Shown here piece after piece: positions 50,263 to 59,140 of a DNA stretch of 64,000 bases. Source of the stretch: a virus. The notes beneath the pieces are model-generated. The model did not search any database. It was not told where the DNA came from and saw nothing but the letters and a program-made list of their open reading frames with translations. The stretch is from the IMG/VR virus record IMGVR_UViG_3300046318_000529, positions 1 through 64,000 of that record; one strand, given 5' to 3'. Positions within the stretch are counted from its first letter, which is position 1. Each line of letters begins with the position of its first letter. Position numbers and translations under genes: made by a program.

Positions 50263-50263
50263 T

Positions 50264-50932
50264 ATGAGACGTGATTATGACTCTGTTTTAGAAAGTGCAG
50301 AAAACTTTCTAAGGGTAGAGATAGGGAGTAGTATAGTTAAAAGCCTCATACCTGCCAGAGTAGGAGGTAGGTGGCTTTTTGAGTGCCAATGTCAAATTTG
50401 TAGCAAGGTTAGCCTTATCCGGGTGTCTGATATAGAGAAAGAACTGTATAAAGGTTGCCTTTTGTGCAGGCCTAAAAAGAGAAAAGATAATGCGGTGAAG
50501 AGACACCCTCTCTACCCTACATGGTCTAACATCAAAGCCAGGACCCTCAAAAAATCTAACCATAATTACCATCTCTACGGTGGCAGAGGTATAAAAATGG
50601 AGGAGAGTTGGCTTCAGGATTTTTGGAAATTTGTCAAAGATATAGAAGGTACTTTAGGGGTTAAACCTTCCCTCTCTTATTCTTTAGATAGAATAGATAA
50701 TAATATAGGATATTTCGTTCATAACCTTAGGTGGGCAACTACTAAAGAACAGGCCCAGAACAGAAGAGGATCTCCTCCTAGAAGGAGGTTTGTTGATTTT
50801 GAAGGGAAGAAGATAGGTTTGAGAGAACTTTCAGAGTTGCTAATGGTACCTTTGAATTTAGTGGTATCAAGTTATATTAATCAAGGATGGAGAAACTCAA
50901 ACCAATTCACCACACTACAGGAGTCTGTATGA
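50264..50932 (+). CDS. Second free-standing HNH endonuclease
   Basis: A 222-residue relative of the protein at 39432: one zinc-ribbon-like block (CQCQICSKV...GCLLCRP), then LYPTWSNIKARTL, HLYGGRGIKM, and SLDRIDNNIGYFVHNLRWATTKEQAQNRRG. It lies between a membrane-protein gene and the endolysin, and its stop overlaps the endolysin ATG, with GGAG of the lysin start inside it. A mobile endonuclease that has become coupled to lysis gene expression. Confidence 0.83.
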   Translation: MRRDYDSVLESAENFLRVEIGSSIVKSLIPARVGGRWLFECQCQICSKVSLIRVSDIEKELYKGCLLCRPKKRKDNAVKRHPLYPTWSNIKARTLKKSNHNYHLYGGRGIKMEESWLQDFWKFVKDIEGTLGVKPSLSYSLDRIDNNIGYFVHNLRWATTKEQAQNRRGSPPRRRFVDFEGKKIGLRELSELLMVPLNLVVSSYINQGWRNSNQFTTLQESV

Positions 50933-51549
50933 TTTACCCTATAACGCTTGACACCTTTAAAAAGGCTGTACCACTTTGTAAAGACCCCACCAAATGGTTA
51001 GAGGCTTTTAACAGTAAACTACCTTCTAGCACAATCAACACTAAACTAAGGCTCTGTGCCTTTATCGCACAATGTGCACATGAGTCTAGTAACTTCAACA
51101 TCTTGCAAGAGAACCTTAACTACAGTGCAAAAGGACTTAAGGTTACCTTCCCTAAATATTTTGTAACTGATGAAACTGCTCTTATGTTTGAGAGGCAGCC
51201 TGCAAAAATAGCCAACCGTGTTTATGCTGACAGGATGGGCAATGGGACAGAGATGTCAGGTGAAGGTTACAAGTACCGTGGCAGAGGTATTATCATGTTG
51301 ACTGGTAGAGATAACTACTTGAAACTATCTAGTGCAATAGGCATAGATAACAAGTACACAGTTAACCCTGACCTACTAATGAAACCAGAGGACGCGATAG
51401 ACGCTGCCCTCTGGTTTTGGAATAAAAATAACCTTAACCAATTTGCTGATAAGTCAGATATGATCACCTTAACAAAAAGAATAAATGGTGGTTTAATCGG
51501 AATAGATGAACGTATCGCTAACTACAAGAGGGCATTAGTTGCCCTATAG
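50929..51549 (+). CDS. Endolysin, glycoside hydrolase family 19
   Basis: This 206-residue protein is a GH19-type lysozyme. Catalytic Glu lies in LCAFIAQCAHESSNFN (near residue 48), and family blocks are YADRMGNG, YKYRGRGIIMLTGRDNY and DAALWFWNKNNLNQFAD. The start at 50929 overlaps the HNH stop and has GGAG; upstream in-frame starts would be inside the HNH gene. It would cut peptidoglycan at lysis. No signal peptide is present, so it needs a holin. Confidence 0.9.
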   Translation: MIYPITLDTFKKAVPLCKDPTKWLEAFNSKLPSSTINTKLRLCAFIAQCAHESSNFNILQENLNYSAKGLKVTFPKYFVTDETALMFERQPAKIANRVYADRMGNGTEMSGEGYKYRGRGIIMLTGRDNYLKLSSAIGIDNKYTVNPDLLMKPEDAIDAALWFWNKNNLNQFADKSDMITLTKRINGGLIGIDERIANYKRALVAL

Positions 51550-51557
51550 GGGTGATT

Positions 51558-51923
51558 GTGAAAGAGCTTAAAAGAAAGCCTAACTTTTGGGAAAATGTCT
51601 TCCTTACTATAGATATAATTCTTTGTTTCCTTACGTTCGGACGTGTAGGGGAAACATTGTCTAGTCACTTTGGAAAATCCAGCCTGCTTATGAGGCCAGC
51701 GCACATGAGATTAGAGAAAGCTGTAAACTGGTTGTTTATGCGATCTTGGATACCTCATGAGTGGAGAGGACCTGACCACTGTTTCAGGTGTATGGATTTT
51801 GATACAGGATTGAGTAGAGATTGTCTTGTTGATAGAATTATTAAAAAATACCTAGTCACCAAAGACCACAGGCTTATAGAGAGTCTTGAAAAATTAGGGC
51901 ACTTTAAACCAAAGGAGATGTAG
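51558..51923 (+). CDS. Lysis-module protein with membrane segment
   Basis: 121 residues from GTG at 51558 (GTG 51552 is an alternative), with AGGGGTG upstream. A hydrophobic helix (NVFLTIDIILCFLTFGRVGETL) lies near residue 15-35. The rest is soluble with MRSWIPHEWRGPDHCFRC. It lies between endolysin and the holin candidate. Phage proteins with an FLTFGRVGETLS-like segment occur elsewhere; the role is not known to me. Confidence 0.5.
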   Translation: MKELKRKPNFWENVFLTIDIILCFLTFGRVGETLSSHFGKSSLLMRPAHMRLEKAVNWLFMRSWIPHEWRGPDHCFRCMDFDTGLSRDCLVDRIIKKYLVTKDHRLIESLEKLGHFKPKEM

Positions 51924-52181
51924 ATGAAAGAGACGTTTGAATTAAGAGCTATTAGGTTCGTGTGCTTTTTAGCCATGGGCATAGGCTACCTATACCTGAC
52001 TTATATGATGGTAATGTGGTTCACTGAAAGTAGTGAGATTAGTATGGAAAAGGCTGCTGCTTTTGGGGCATTCATTACAGCCACATTTGCGTTTAGTAAA
52101 CATTTTATGGCATCTCTTAACAAAGAGATAGACGATGAGGAAAAGGAAGAGAAAGAAGATGATTCCGATAAATCCAATTAG
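51924..52181 (+). CDS. Holin candidate
   Basis: An 85-residue protein with two predicted membrane helices (VCFLAMGIGYLYLTYMMVMW and AAFGAFITATFAFSKHFMA) and a strongly acidic C-terminus (DDEEKEEKEDDSDKSN). Size, topology and position between endolysin and spanins fit a class II-type holin that times lysis, releasing endolysin. Charge of the tail is opposite to the usual basic end, so some doubt remains. Its 3' end overlaps the i-spanin gene. Confidence 0.6.
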   Translation: MKETFELRAIRFVCFLAMGIGYLYLTYMMVMWFTESSEISMEKAAAFGAFITATFAFSKHFMASLNKEIDDEEKEEKEDDSDKSN

Positions 52182-52590
52182 CGCTCTTAAACTGGGGGTG
52201 ATTTTAGTTTTCCTTTCTGCATTAAGTCTCAGTTATTTTGTGTATCAGAAGAACCAACAACTCAAGGAAGAGTTAGTTGTTGAAAAATTAAAAGTTTCAG
52301 AGTATGCTAGTCAAATCGCTGTTCTTGCTCAGGCTAGGGCAGATGACCAAGCACTAATACTCGCGTATAGCGCTAAGATTAATAAAGTTGAGAAAAGGTA
52401 TAAAGATGGTATCACTTTCCTTGAGAAGCAGAAGCAAAAGAAGAAGGTTCTACTTAGCAAGCCTGATATGGTTACTAATCGTATTAACGCTGCTTCTAAG
52501 CGCCTGTTCCTCGAATTCTCCTGCATTTCCGGAGAAGCAACATCCTGTAATGATACATCCGCCACTGCCAATGCCAATAACACCGATTGA
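52159..52590 (+). CDS. Inner-membrane spanin (Rz-like)
   Basis: From the ATG at 52159 the 143-residue product has a short N-terminal tail, one membrane helix (LGVILVFLSALSLSYFVY) and a long periplasmic coiled coil (QLKEELVVEKLKVSEYASQIAVLAQARADDQ). This is the Rz architecture. An o-spanin ORF (52406-52765) begins inside it in another frame. The pair spans the periplasm and fuses inner and outer membranes at the end of lysis. Confidence 0.75.
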   Translation: MIPINPISALKLGVILVFLSALSLSYFVYQKNQQLKEELVVEKLKVSEYASQIAVLAQARADDQALILAYSAKINKVEKRYKDGITFLEKQKQKKKVLLSKPDMVTNRINAASKRLFLEFSCISGEATSCNDTSATANANNTD

Positions 52591-52765
52591 ACCTAACTTC
52601 AAGATAATTAAAACTTCTGCACCTGACGCTGTAGTAGCCCTAGATTGGGAAGAGTACCTTGAGTTGGCTAAGTTTATGGCAGATGTTAAGCGTTATATGG
52701 AAGAGACTAAAATCCTTGTCTGTAATTATCGTAAAAGTTTAAATGAAACCTACTGTAAAAAGTAG
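52406..52765 (+). CDS. Outer-membrane spanin lipoprotein (Rz1-like)
   Basis: From ATG 52406 (AAAGG upstream) the product is 119 residues, overlapping the Rz-like gene in a different frame. It has a basic start, a hydrophobic signal and lipobox LLSAC (Cys near 40), so the mature protein is lipid-anchored. A Pro-rich stretch follows (HPPLPMPITPIEP), then a helix. Lipobox, Pro-rich linker and nested position are the Rz1 hallmarks. It is longer than lambda Rz1 and extends past the Rz end. Confidence 0.78.
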   Translation: MVSLSLRSRSKRRRFYLASLIWLLIVLTLLLSACSSNSPAFPEKQHPVMIHPPLPMPITPIEPNFKIIKTSAPDAVVALDWEEYLELAKFMADVKRYMEETKILVCNYRKSLNETYCKK

Positions 52766-52772
52766 TTTATTC

Positions 52773-52804
52773 GACGCCCTTGCCTATATGGTAAGGGCGT
52801 TTTT
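52773..52804 (+). terminator. Rho-independent terminator after lysis genes
   Basis: ACGCCCTT (52773-52780), 11-nt loop, AAGGGCGT (52792-52799), then a T-run to 52804. It sits between convergent gene sets and is likely to stop rightward late transcription; the A-rich left flank gives weak activity leftward too. Confidence 0.88.
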
Positions 52805-52812
52805 TGTTGGCT

Positions 52813-53121
52813 CTACCACCTAATTAAGTTCTTACGATCTTTAGTACCTTTGTGTAGGATCTTATCTATCATAGCCAAAGCACCTATAGTGTTAGCATCT
52901 AAGAATAACCTCCTAGACCTCACCTTATGATAACCTTTCCTTTCCTTCCTACTTTCCATACGAGATACAGCTATCTCAGACCTATGGAAAGTTAAATGTT
53001 CAAATGTTACATCACCTAAGTTAAAAGACAGGTACTTTGATGTGTACCTATAGTTTTTTCTTTGCTGCCTTTCAATTTCTATAACATCTGAGTAACTACT
53101 AGTGTAGTTAAACTTACGCAT
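52813..53121 (-). CDS. Hypothetical basic protein, 102 aa
   Basis: From ATG 53121 (GGAGG five bases upstream) the leftward product is 102 residues, rich in Arg/Lys (ESRKERKGYHKVRSRRLFLD) and Tyr/Ser. It overlaps the phosphoesterase stop (TGATG). Last gene of the leftward replication operon before the terminator. Not recognised; nucleic-acid binding is possible from charge only. Confidence 0.55.
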   Translation of the reverse strand: MRKFNYTSSYSDVIEIERQQRKNYRYTSKYLSFNLGDVTFEHLTFHRSEIAVSRMESRKERKGYHKVRSRRLFLDANTIGALAMIDKILHKGTKDRKNLIRW

Positions 53122-54443
53122 CAAAACCTCCACTTACCATTAATAAAGTTGATTAACGTAGCACCATAAGGGTAGATCAAACAGCTTGAGTGTATCCAAG
53201 AGGACAGTCCACCGACATTATATCCCATATCAAGTAGGCTATTTGTCCCTACAACAATCGAACCATCCATCACTTGAGGTGTATGCGAATGTCCCGTCAC
53301 TGTAGGTACACCAGCTGTACAGAATGATTTGAGTGATCCTTTAGCCCCATTAGCCCCTTTATGACCGTGCATGGCCAACTCGTAACCGCCTATAATTAAA
53401 CTATCTTTGTCATTCAAAAAATCTACATCATTAAGGAATGATTGTTTTTCTTCAACAAATAACGCTAGAGGGGAAGCCAACCCTCCACAATCCAACCTAT
53501 CAAAATTAAGTTTGTGCCATATCTTAAGGTTAATACCTGTAGGTATAGGGCCTTCTAGCCACTTGGTTATGTGGTCATTATGGTTGGAGGATACCACAAA
53601 AGTTTTTGCTGGCATAGAATCTAGAAAACTCACAACCTTATTCAACTCATTTTCGACATTGTGCTTATTTGTTGTTTCTTTAAAATAAGAAGATGCACTT
53701 CCTTTATCATGGTGGCTAGCACTTTCAAAATCTAAAAGGTCATGAACTATTATGTCCTTAGGCTTAGTGACTGAGTAAAGACTTTTATCACCAAGGAAAG
53801 TAGATTTATATACATCCAAGTCATTGTTAGGCACATGAACATCTCCTAACACTAAGGCTAGGCAATTACTCATACTGACACCTCTATGGGTGTATTTCTT
53901 ATCTAAATCATAGAAGTAGCCGCCTACAGGGTGTATTGTCAACTGCCTGTGATGGAAAGTTCCCACTCCATCAGTCTCTAAGTAAATAGCTGACAAGGTA
54001 TGTTTGGTCTCAGCGATATAGCCTGCCCTGTTTTTCCTATAATTAGGCTTAGTGATAGCACCAGGACAGATAAGCATCTTAGGTAGCCTGTTTTGCTTAA
54101 CAGGGACAACCTTAACTCTTAGCTTAGTCCCAGGCACTATACAGCTCCTGTCTTTAGTTATGTTCTCAATACCTGCCACAGGATCGGCATTTTGGTAATT
54201 GATAGGCATAGAGGTAACGACATCGAGATTGTTACAGATGCTGAAGTCTTGTGTAACTTCGTTATCTTGTAGGTACTCACTGAGGAAAGGGTGCCACTCT
54301 GCCTCTTTATCTTTACCCATGAAAGGAAGTACAATAAGTTCTGCACCATTAAGCTCGCAGAATACTTCTAAGCTTTTAAGGCCCTTCTTGAGGATTGCAG
54401 TTTTGTTCTGAGCCGAGGTTATAACCATCTTTTTAATTGTCAA
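53121..54443 (-). CDS. Metallophosphoesterase, T5 A1-like
   Basis: The 440-residue protein has metal-binding motifs of calcineurin-like phosphoesterases in order: GDVHVP (near 195), DLLDFES, SSNHNDHITKWL (near 275), HGHKGANGAKG (near 360) and TGHSHTP (near 380). These and the length match phage proteins related to T5 A1, which is needed for host DNA breakdown and second-step DNA transfer. The start is TTG, supported by TAGGAG upstream; the next ATG is too far from that site. Part of the leftward replication operon. Confidence 0.75.
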   Translation of the reverse strand: MTIKKMVITSAQNKTAILKKGLKSLEVFCELNGAELIVLPFMGKDKEAEWHPFLSEYLQDNEVTQDFSICNNLDVVTSMPINYQNADPVAGIENITKDRSCIVPGTKLRVKVVPVKQNRLPKMLICPGAITKPNYRKNRAGYIAETKHTLSAIYLETDGVGTFHHRQLTIHPVGGYFYDLDKKYTHRGVSMSNCLALVLGDVHVPNNDLDVYKSTFLGDKSLYSVTKPKDIIVHDLLDFESASHHDKGSASSYFKETTNKHNVENELNKVVSFLDSMPAKTFVVSSNHNDHITKWLEGPIPTGINLKIWHKLNFDRLDCGGLASPLALFVEEKQSFLNDVDFLNDKDSLIIGGYELAMHGHKGANGAKGSLKSFCTAGVPTVTGHSHTPQVMDGSIVVGTNSLLDMGYNVGGLSSWIHSSCLIYPYGATLINFINGKWRF

Positions 54444-54456
54444 AGTATTCTCCTAG

Positions 54457-55017
54457 TTAACAGGCTTTAAAAAATGGGTCAAATAATCCGGCGAAGTGTG
54501 CTCCTGTATAGTAGGTTGCCACAGCGTCCCCTATATGCTCACAATTTGCTTGCGGCTCACCTGTCTGCTTACTTATCTTCCAACCATTTGCATCAGGAGA
54601 TAGGTCGTAAGCACGATTAATAATAAACCTCTTGTCTGCTTCCTTCGATCCAGCGAACGTCTTCTTTATTACAGGCACCCTTAACCCTGTGAACTTGATG
54701 TGTTTGAACTCAGCCTCCAAGGCCGCCATCATCATGACTGTGAAGGCGTAGCTTATCAGGGCAGATGCCGATTTACTACCGATAGGGTACTCAAAGAAGA
54801 CATTTTGAGGCTGGTAATCGTCAATAACCTCTTTGAGGCCTTTATACATCTGCATCGCATCGAGAGTATGGCTCTCAACCTTGTATTTACAAGTAATAGC
54901 TTTTGTCCTGACAGTACCTACGGTGTGTATTTTATGGTGTTTTCCATCGTAAATACCAACACAGTACCCTATGTTCCTCATCGCTGGGTCCACGCCCATT
55001 GATTTTACCTTGATCAT
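54457..55017 (-). CDS. RuvC-like Holliday junction resolvase
   Basis: 186 residues from ATG 55017 (GTG 55032 would add five). RNase H-fold motifs: SMGVDPAMRNIGYCVG near residue 7 (first Asp), VFFEYPIGSKSASA (Glu) near 78, and EHIGDAVATYY with Asp near the end. It matches phage RuvC-like resolvases that cut branched DNA before packaging. The start overlaps the exonuclease stop (ATGA). Adjacent gene order (exonuclease, SSB, polymerase, primase) is T7-like. Confidence 0.8.
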   Translation of the reverse strand: MIKVKSMGVDPAMRNIGYCVGIYDGKHHKIHTVGTVRTKAITCKYKVESHTLDAMQMYKGLKEVIDDYQPQNVFFEYPIGSKSASALISYAFTVMMMAALEAEFKHIKFTGLRVPVIKKTFAGSKEADKRFIINRAYDLSPDANGWKISKQTGEPQANCEHIGDAVATYYTGAHFAGLFDPFFKAC

Positions 55018-56084
55018 TTTGGGACACTCCACGTTTGTATGTTAGCTATTTTATCAAAAGGTTTTCTCAGCATCCATAACAAAGTCATAACCTCTCTTAG
55101 ATACTCATCGATTGAGACCTTCACCCTCTTCGCCCCTTTCTTCAAAACTCTCTTTGTCTTTATCTCATTCGGGTCTACCAGTTCAGTCCAAGGGTGATAG
55201 ATAACTTCATTACCTAACGCCTTTACATACTCATGCCTGACAGTCTTGTACAGCTGTTCTTCAGTTTCGTCCCCTAAAAGGGCTGTATATGCTTTTTTCT
55301 CGCTCATAATTCCAGGGATAGCGTCTACATCATCCCCAACTAGCGCTTGAAAATATAACCCTTTAAGGCCGTTAAAACGCACCTTATCTTTACCGTTACC
55401 ACGCTCTTCTATATACAGTTCGCCTAATTCAGTTATGAACTCAGCTTCATTGTTATGACTGCCGAAATTATAAAACCAACCAGGACATTGCTTAAGGTCT
55501 TTATCTCTTGACATCAGAATAGTATTACAGTTCATTTTAAGGTCTGTTAGGTCATCAGAGATGTTTTTAGCCCTTTCGTATTCTTCAAAATGATCCATTA
55601 CCAACTGATCGTCTGTTTCCCAATTATCAATAATAATTGCTTTATGCTCCTTCACCAAATGGTCCCTTATCAGTCCTAAATAGACAGGCTTTTCACTTCT
55701 TCCTGCCTTATACTTATTTATGCTAGCCACTTGATCGCGAAAGTTGTTTTTACCTTGTAGGTATAGCCTTACTTCCTTAGGGTTAAATGACCTGTATAAA
55801 GACTTAAGCTGTGACTCTAAGCTGTAAATGGCTTGTGATTCACTTTCAAGTTTTGTGCCTTTCACTGTTACTAGGCCATCAGGTAGAATACCTTTGTGGT
55901 ATTTTGTTTTCAAGTCTGCCATACAATTGAAAGTCTCTACAACATCATCCCCATCTTTCACCTCATAATAGCTCTTCTGGCAAGCAAAAGCACTACTGTA
56001 GACCAGGCCGTCAGCATCTATTAGGAGTGTCTTGTCGCCTTTGAATTGGTCGAAGGTTATCTTAGAATTGTTCAAAATAATCAT
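55014..56084 (-). CDS. 5'-3' exonuclease, T7 gp6/FEN-like
   Basis: A 356-residue protein with FEN-family features: TLLIDADGLVYSSAFAC near residue 18, LYLQGKNNFRDQVASINKYKAGR near 107, NWETDDQLVMD, LMSRDKDLKQCPG near 195, and FQALVGDDVDAIPG near 255. It would remove RNA primers and degrade host DNA from 5' ends. A terminator hairpin lies just upstream in the transcript, and no strong Shine-Dalgarno is visible before the ATG, so its level is probably lower than that of the SSB upstream. Confidence 0.85.
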   Translation of the reverse strand: MIILNNSKITFDQFKGDKTLLIDADGLVYSSAFACQKSYYEVKDGDDVVETFNCMADLKTKYHKGILPDGLVTVKGTKLESESQAIYSLESQLKSLYRSFNPKEVRLYLQGKNNFRDQVASINKYKAGRSEKPVYLGLIRDHLVKEHKAIIIDNWETDDQLVMDHFEEYERAKNISDDLTDLKMNCNTILMSRDKDLKQCPGWFYNFGSHNNEAEFITELGELYIEERGNGKDKVRFNGLKGLYFQALVGDDVDAIPGIMSEKKAYTALLGDETEEQLYKTVRHEYVKALGNEVIYHPWTELVDPNEIKTKRVLKKGAKRVKVSIDEYLREVMTLLWMLRKPFDKIANIQTWSVPK

Positions 56085-56092
56085 AATGAAAA

Positions 56093-56106
56093 GGGGCGTT
56101 AGCCCC
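56093..56106 (-). terminator. Attenuator between SSB and exonuclease genes
   Basis: On the minus strand, GGGGC-taac-GCCCC followed by TTTTC. A short stable stem with T-run lying just after the SSB-like gene; it probably lets more SSB than exonuclease message be made. The mirrored stem resembles the one after the capsid gene. Confidence 0.7.
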
Positions 56107-56113
56107 TATACTC

Positions 56114-56842
56114 CTAATACATGTCTGATTCGTCACACTCTTCATCAGCTTCAACGACTGGGGCTGGCTTTGCCTTTTTAGCAGGAGCAACATCTTTCTT
56201 AGCTGGGGCACCTTTAGGTTTATTGTCCCTTTCTTCTTTATCTTTAGCGAACTGTTCTTCTAGCGCAGTCAATCTCTCAGCTAACTCATCCTCACAACAA
56301 ATCTTATCAGCATTATGTGACTCTAATATTTTAATGATAATGTGTCTAGGAAGGTATTTAACACACTCCATGTCTTGTTCTTTATCCCAAGCATCAAAAA
56401 TGAAAACAGGGTTGTGAATCTCATCCATTTTACTCACATCTTTAGCTCTGATTTTAGATGTGCCTTTGATCACATTGTAATCATTTTCGTTTATATCAAG
56501 GATAAGCGCTACAGGGCGTCCGATTAAAGCAGAGCCATCTAGGCTTTTACCCACAACAACAGCTTCTTGGTTGATATCTAGAGCATATTTAACCAGTGTA
56601 GCTTTCTCATGTGCACTTGCTGTTAGGTTTTTGCTGAGTCTTCTCGGGTTACCACTAGCATCCTTCTCTTCTGGGATCTCAAAATCTAAACATACAGTGT
56701 TAATCCATTTCAGGGGGTTACCTTGGCTATCTTTGTCATAAGAAGGTTGTTCACCTAAGTTTACCATACTAAGACAGTATGATGAATAGGTACCTGCTTC
56801 TATAGCTGGTAATTTTGGCTTTGCTGAATTTGTTATCTTCAT
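56114..56842 (-). CDS. Single-stranded DNA-binding protein (gp2.5-like role)
   Basis: A 242-residue protein in the place of an SSB in T7-like modules. The first 130 residues have OB-fold-like strands (YSSYCLSMVNLGEQPSYDK and TVCLDFEIPE). The linker is Lys/Pro/Ala-rich (KPKGAPAKKDVAPAKKAKP) and the extreme C-terminus is acidic with an aromatic end (DEECDESDMY), the hallmark tail that contacts polymerase and helicase. GGAAAA precedes the ATG. Confidence 0.72.
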   Translation of the reverse strand: MKITNSAKPKLPAIEAGTYSSYCLSMVNLGEQPSYDKDSQGNPLKWINTVCLDFEIPEEKDASGNPRRLSKNLTASAHEKATLVKYALDINQEAVVVGKSLDGSALIGRPVALILDINENDYNVIKGTSKIRAKDVSKMDEIHNPVFIFDAWDKEQDMECVKYLPRHIIIKILESHNADKICCEDELAERLTALEEQFAKDKEERDNKPKGAPAKKDVAPAKKAKPAPVVEADEECDESDMY

Positions 56843-56929
56843 TGTGTTTTCCTATTGTGTTACTATATTTTGCAGGTTTCACCTACGGTTACCTAGTCTT
56901 AACGACTAAATTCTTTTAACTCCTTGATT

Positions 56930-59140
56930 TTAATGGGTATTTAACCACGAAAGGCCTTCTTTCGCTACACCGTCCAGAGGGCACTTGAGTTTGTAATATT
57001 CTCCAGCCTCTACAATAGACTCTACAAGCGCCTCTTTTGCAAACTCCCTGTGTTTAGGGTCAGTTATTATCTGTTGCTCGTCATGCATGAAAGTTACTAA
57101 ATTGTAAGGCACCCTGGCCTTCTTAAACATCTCTTTAGCTATAATGATGCTTCTTTTGTATACAATAGCTCCTGTGCTTTGTATCTTAAGGTTCAGTGCA
57201 GCATGAGGTGCTCTGCATGTCAGCTTCCTGCCATCTATACCTACTAGATATTTATTAGCTTTGGCGAAATCTTTTAGTTTGGTAACAAGCTCACCCAGCT
57301 CTGGAATACCATTCAAGTAGTTAGATGTGATATTAGCGCCTATAACTGTATTCTGTGCTACTAAGAAGTTGACAGGTGATTCACCCCTCTTCTCCATGTA
57401 AGGCAGGATAAACGTACCATCACCTACTTTCTTCCATCCATACGATAATATCTCACTTAGTCCTACAGAGTCTCTACCATTATCAGCCATTGATCCTAAT
57501 TTATCTTTACCACCACCATACAGAAAAGCATATGTTACACCTTTGCTTGCACCTCTAGACCCTATCCATTTAACATTCACACCCCAGAACCTGGAATGGA
57601 TATCACCTGATATTACTTCAGCTGTAAACTCAGGGTCATCTAAGAAATGGGCTAATAACCTCAATTCTATCCCGCTTGCATCACAACCTATTAGGGCTGG
57701 TTTGCAAGTCTCAACAGTGATTACTTTCTTCTGTCCCTTACTATCTAATACATAGTTGCCATCTTTGTCTCTCAGTTCTGTTTTAAATGACCACATAGGA
57801 TACTCTGGACTGTTACCAGATGTAAACATCTTTCTAAAATGTGGGCCATAAAGTGTATCAACAGAAGGCAGGTTCACAATACCCCTATGCGTACCTCTTC
57901 CTGTAACAGCCCCTACAGTGTTGTTATAAGGCGTAATACGGCCATCTTCTCTGATAAGGTTAAGTAGGCCTTTACCTTCTTTCTTGCCTTTCAAAACATT
58001 CCTTCTGTGCATCAGTTGTGACCTAAGGGATATCTTCCCTAGTACAGGTGTCTTCTTTGCCACCCTTTCTAAGCTCTGCTCACAAATCTGAGGAGACCCC
58101 TTGTCAGTGAACTGTAATGGCTCCCACCCCTGTGTCAGGAGGTAGGTTTTCAGTTGACTGTATGAGTTTATGTCCACTTTCTCAAAAGTAACCTTTGTGA
58201 ACGGCCCAGACACATTAACAAAATCATCACCAAACCATTTCTTAACAGTCTCTGAATGTGCACTGTTACCTTTACACCACTTCATTGTAGGTTTTGGCAG
58301 TTTCTCGTGCCTTTTAGAGTACACTGACTTGAAGCGGGATACCCACTCCTCTACGCCAGACTTCATTACATCCCTTAAAACAAATTCATTATAGGTACCC
58401 TGCTCCATTAACTCTGTATGCCAAACTACAAGGTAAGGTAATAGTCTATTTAACTCTTCGTCTATCTTCTCTACCTCACCGTTTATTTTGTTATAAACCT
58501 TCTCCATCCAAACTCTATCAACAGGGAACCCTCTGACCTCTGAGTCAAACATGATAGATGAGATCTCATGCTCCATAACCAGAGCTGCATTCCACTTCAC
58601 ACCTTTACCAGCTTCATGTCTGTTATCTTTTTCTTTGCTTAAGTGTTCATAAAGTTTCCTAGTAACAACAACATCTTGGATGTTATATCTCAGCATCTCT
58701 AAAGAGAATTGGGAGAAATCGTGGAAGTCCCCTTTAGGCATCTGTAACCTCTCCCCCCAAGCCCTTAGCGAGTGGCCGCCTAGTCTGTCTGGTGAAAATA
58801 TAGAGCTTAATATGAAAGTATCTGTGCATTTTTCCCACGACAGGCCAGTACCTAGTAGTTTATTTACTAAAGGGATGTCAAATTTAACTATATTGTGCCC
58901 AATAATCCTCTTAGCTTCATTAAGTAGTTTTGGAAGAGATGACATTGGGTAGATGTACACACTAGAGCTTTTACACCATTGAACTACCCTCTTCTTTACT
59001 TCACCTGTAATATCTGAGATGTGATTATCGTGTATAAAGATGTGCCAAGCCAGCCCATCTAGGTCAAAACATGATGCACACCATATTTTTTTAGCTGTAT
59101 CATATAGACCATCAGATTCTAGATCAAATATCAGTTTCAT
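56930..59140 (-). CDS. Family A DNA polymerase (T7 gp5-like)
   Basis: A 736-residue polymerase with proofreading. Exonuclease motifs: FDLESDGL near residue 5, GHNIVKFDIPLV near 75, YNIQDVVVTRKLY near 155. Polymerase motif A is GCDASGIELRLLAHFLDDPE near 490, motif B RGASKGVTYAFLYGGG near 530 (Tyr at the nucleotide-selecting position), and motif C FMHDEQQII near 690. It replicates phage DNA with the primase-helicase whose gene overlaps upstream (ATGA). The 87-bp gap before the SSB gene shows no gene. Confidence 0.94.
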   Translation of the reverse strand: MKLIFDLESDGLYDTAKKIWCASCFDLDGLAWHIFIHDNHISDITGEVKKRVVQWCKSSSVYIYPMSSLPKLLNEAKRIIGHNIVKFDIPLVNKLLGTGLSWEKCTDTFILSSIFSPDRLGGHSLRAWGERLQMPKGDFHDFSQFSLEMLRYNIQDVVVTRKLYEHLSKEKDNRHEAGKGVKWNAALVMEHEISSIMFDSEVRGFPVDRVWMEKVYNKINGEVEKIDEELNRLLPYLVVWHTELMEQGTYNEFVLRDVMKSGVEEWVSRFKSVYSKRHEKLPKPTMKWCKGNSAHSETVKKWFGDDFVNVSGPFTKVTFEKVDINSYSQLKTYLLTQGWEPLQFTDKGSPQICEQSLERVAKKTPVLGKISLRSQLMHRRNVLKGKKEGKGLLNLIREDGRITPYNNTVGAVTGRGTHRGIVNLPSVDTLYGPHFRKMFTSGNSPEYPMWSFKTELRDKDGNYVLDSKGQKKVITVETCKPALIGCDASGIELRLLAHFLDDPEFTAEVISGDIHSRFWGVNVKWIGSRGASKGVTYAFLYGGGKDKLGSMADNGRDSVGLSEILSYGWKKVGDGTFILPYMEKRGESPVNFLVAQNTVIGANITSNYLNGIPELGELVTKLKDFAKANKYLVGIDGRKLTCRAPHAALNLKIQSTGAIVYKRSIIIAKEMFKKARVPYNLVTFMHDEQQIITDPKHREFAKEALVESIVEAGEYYKLKCPLDGVAKEGLSWLNTH

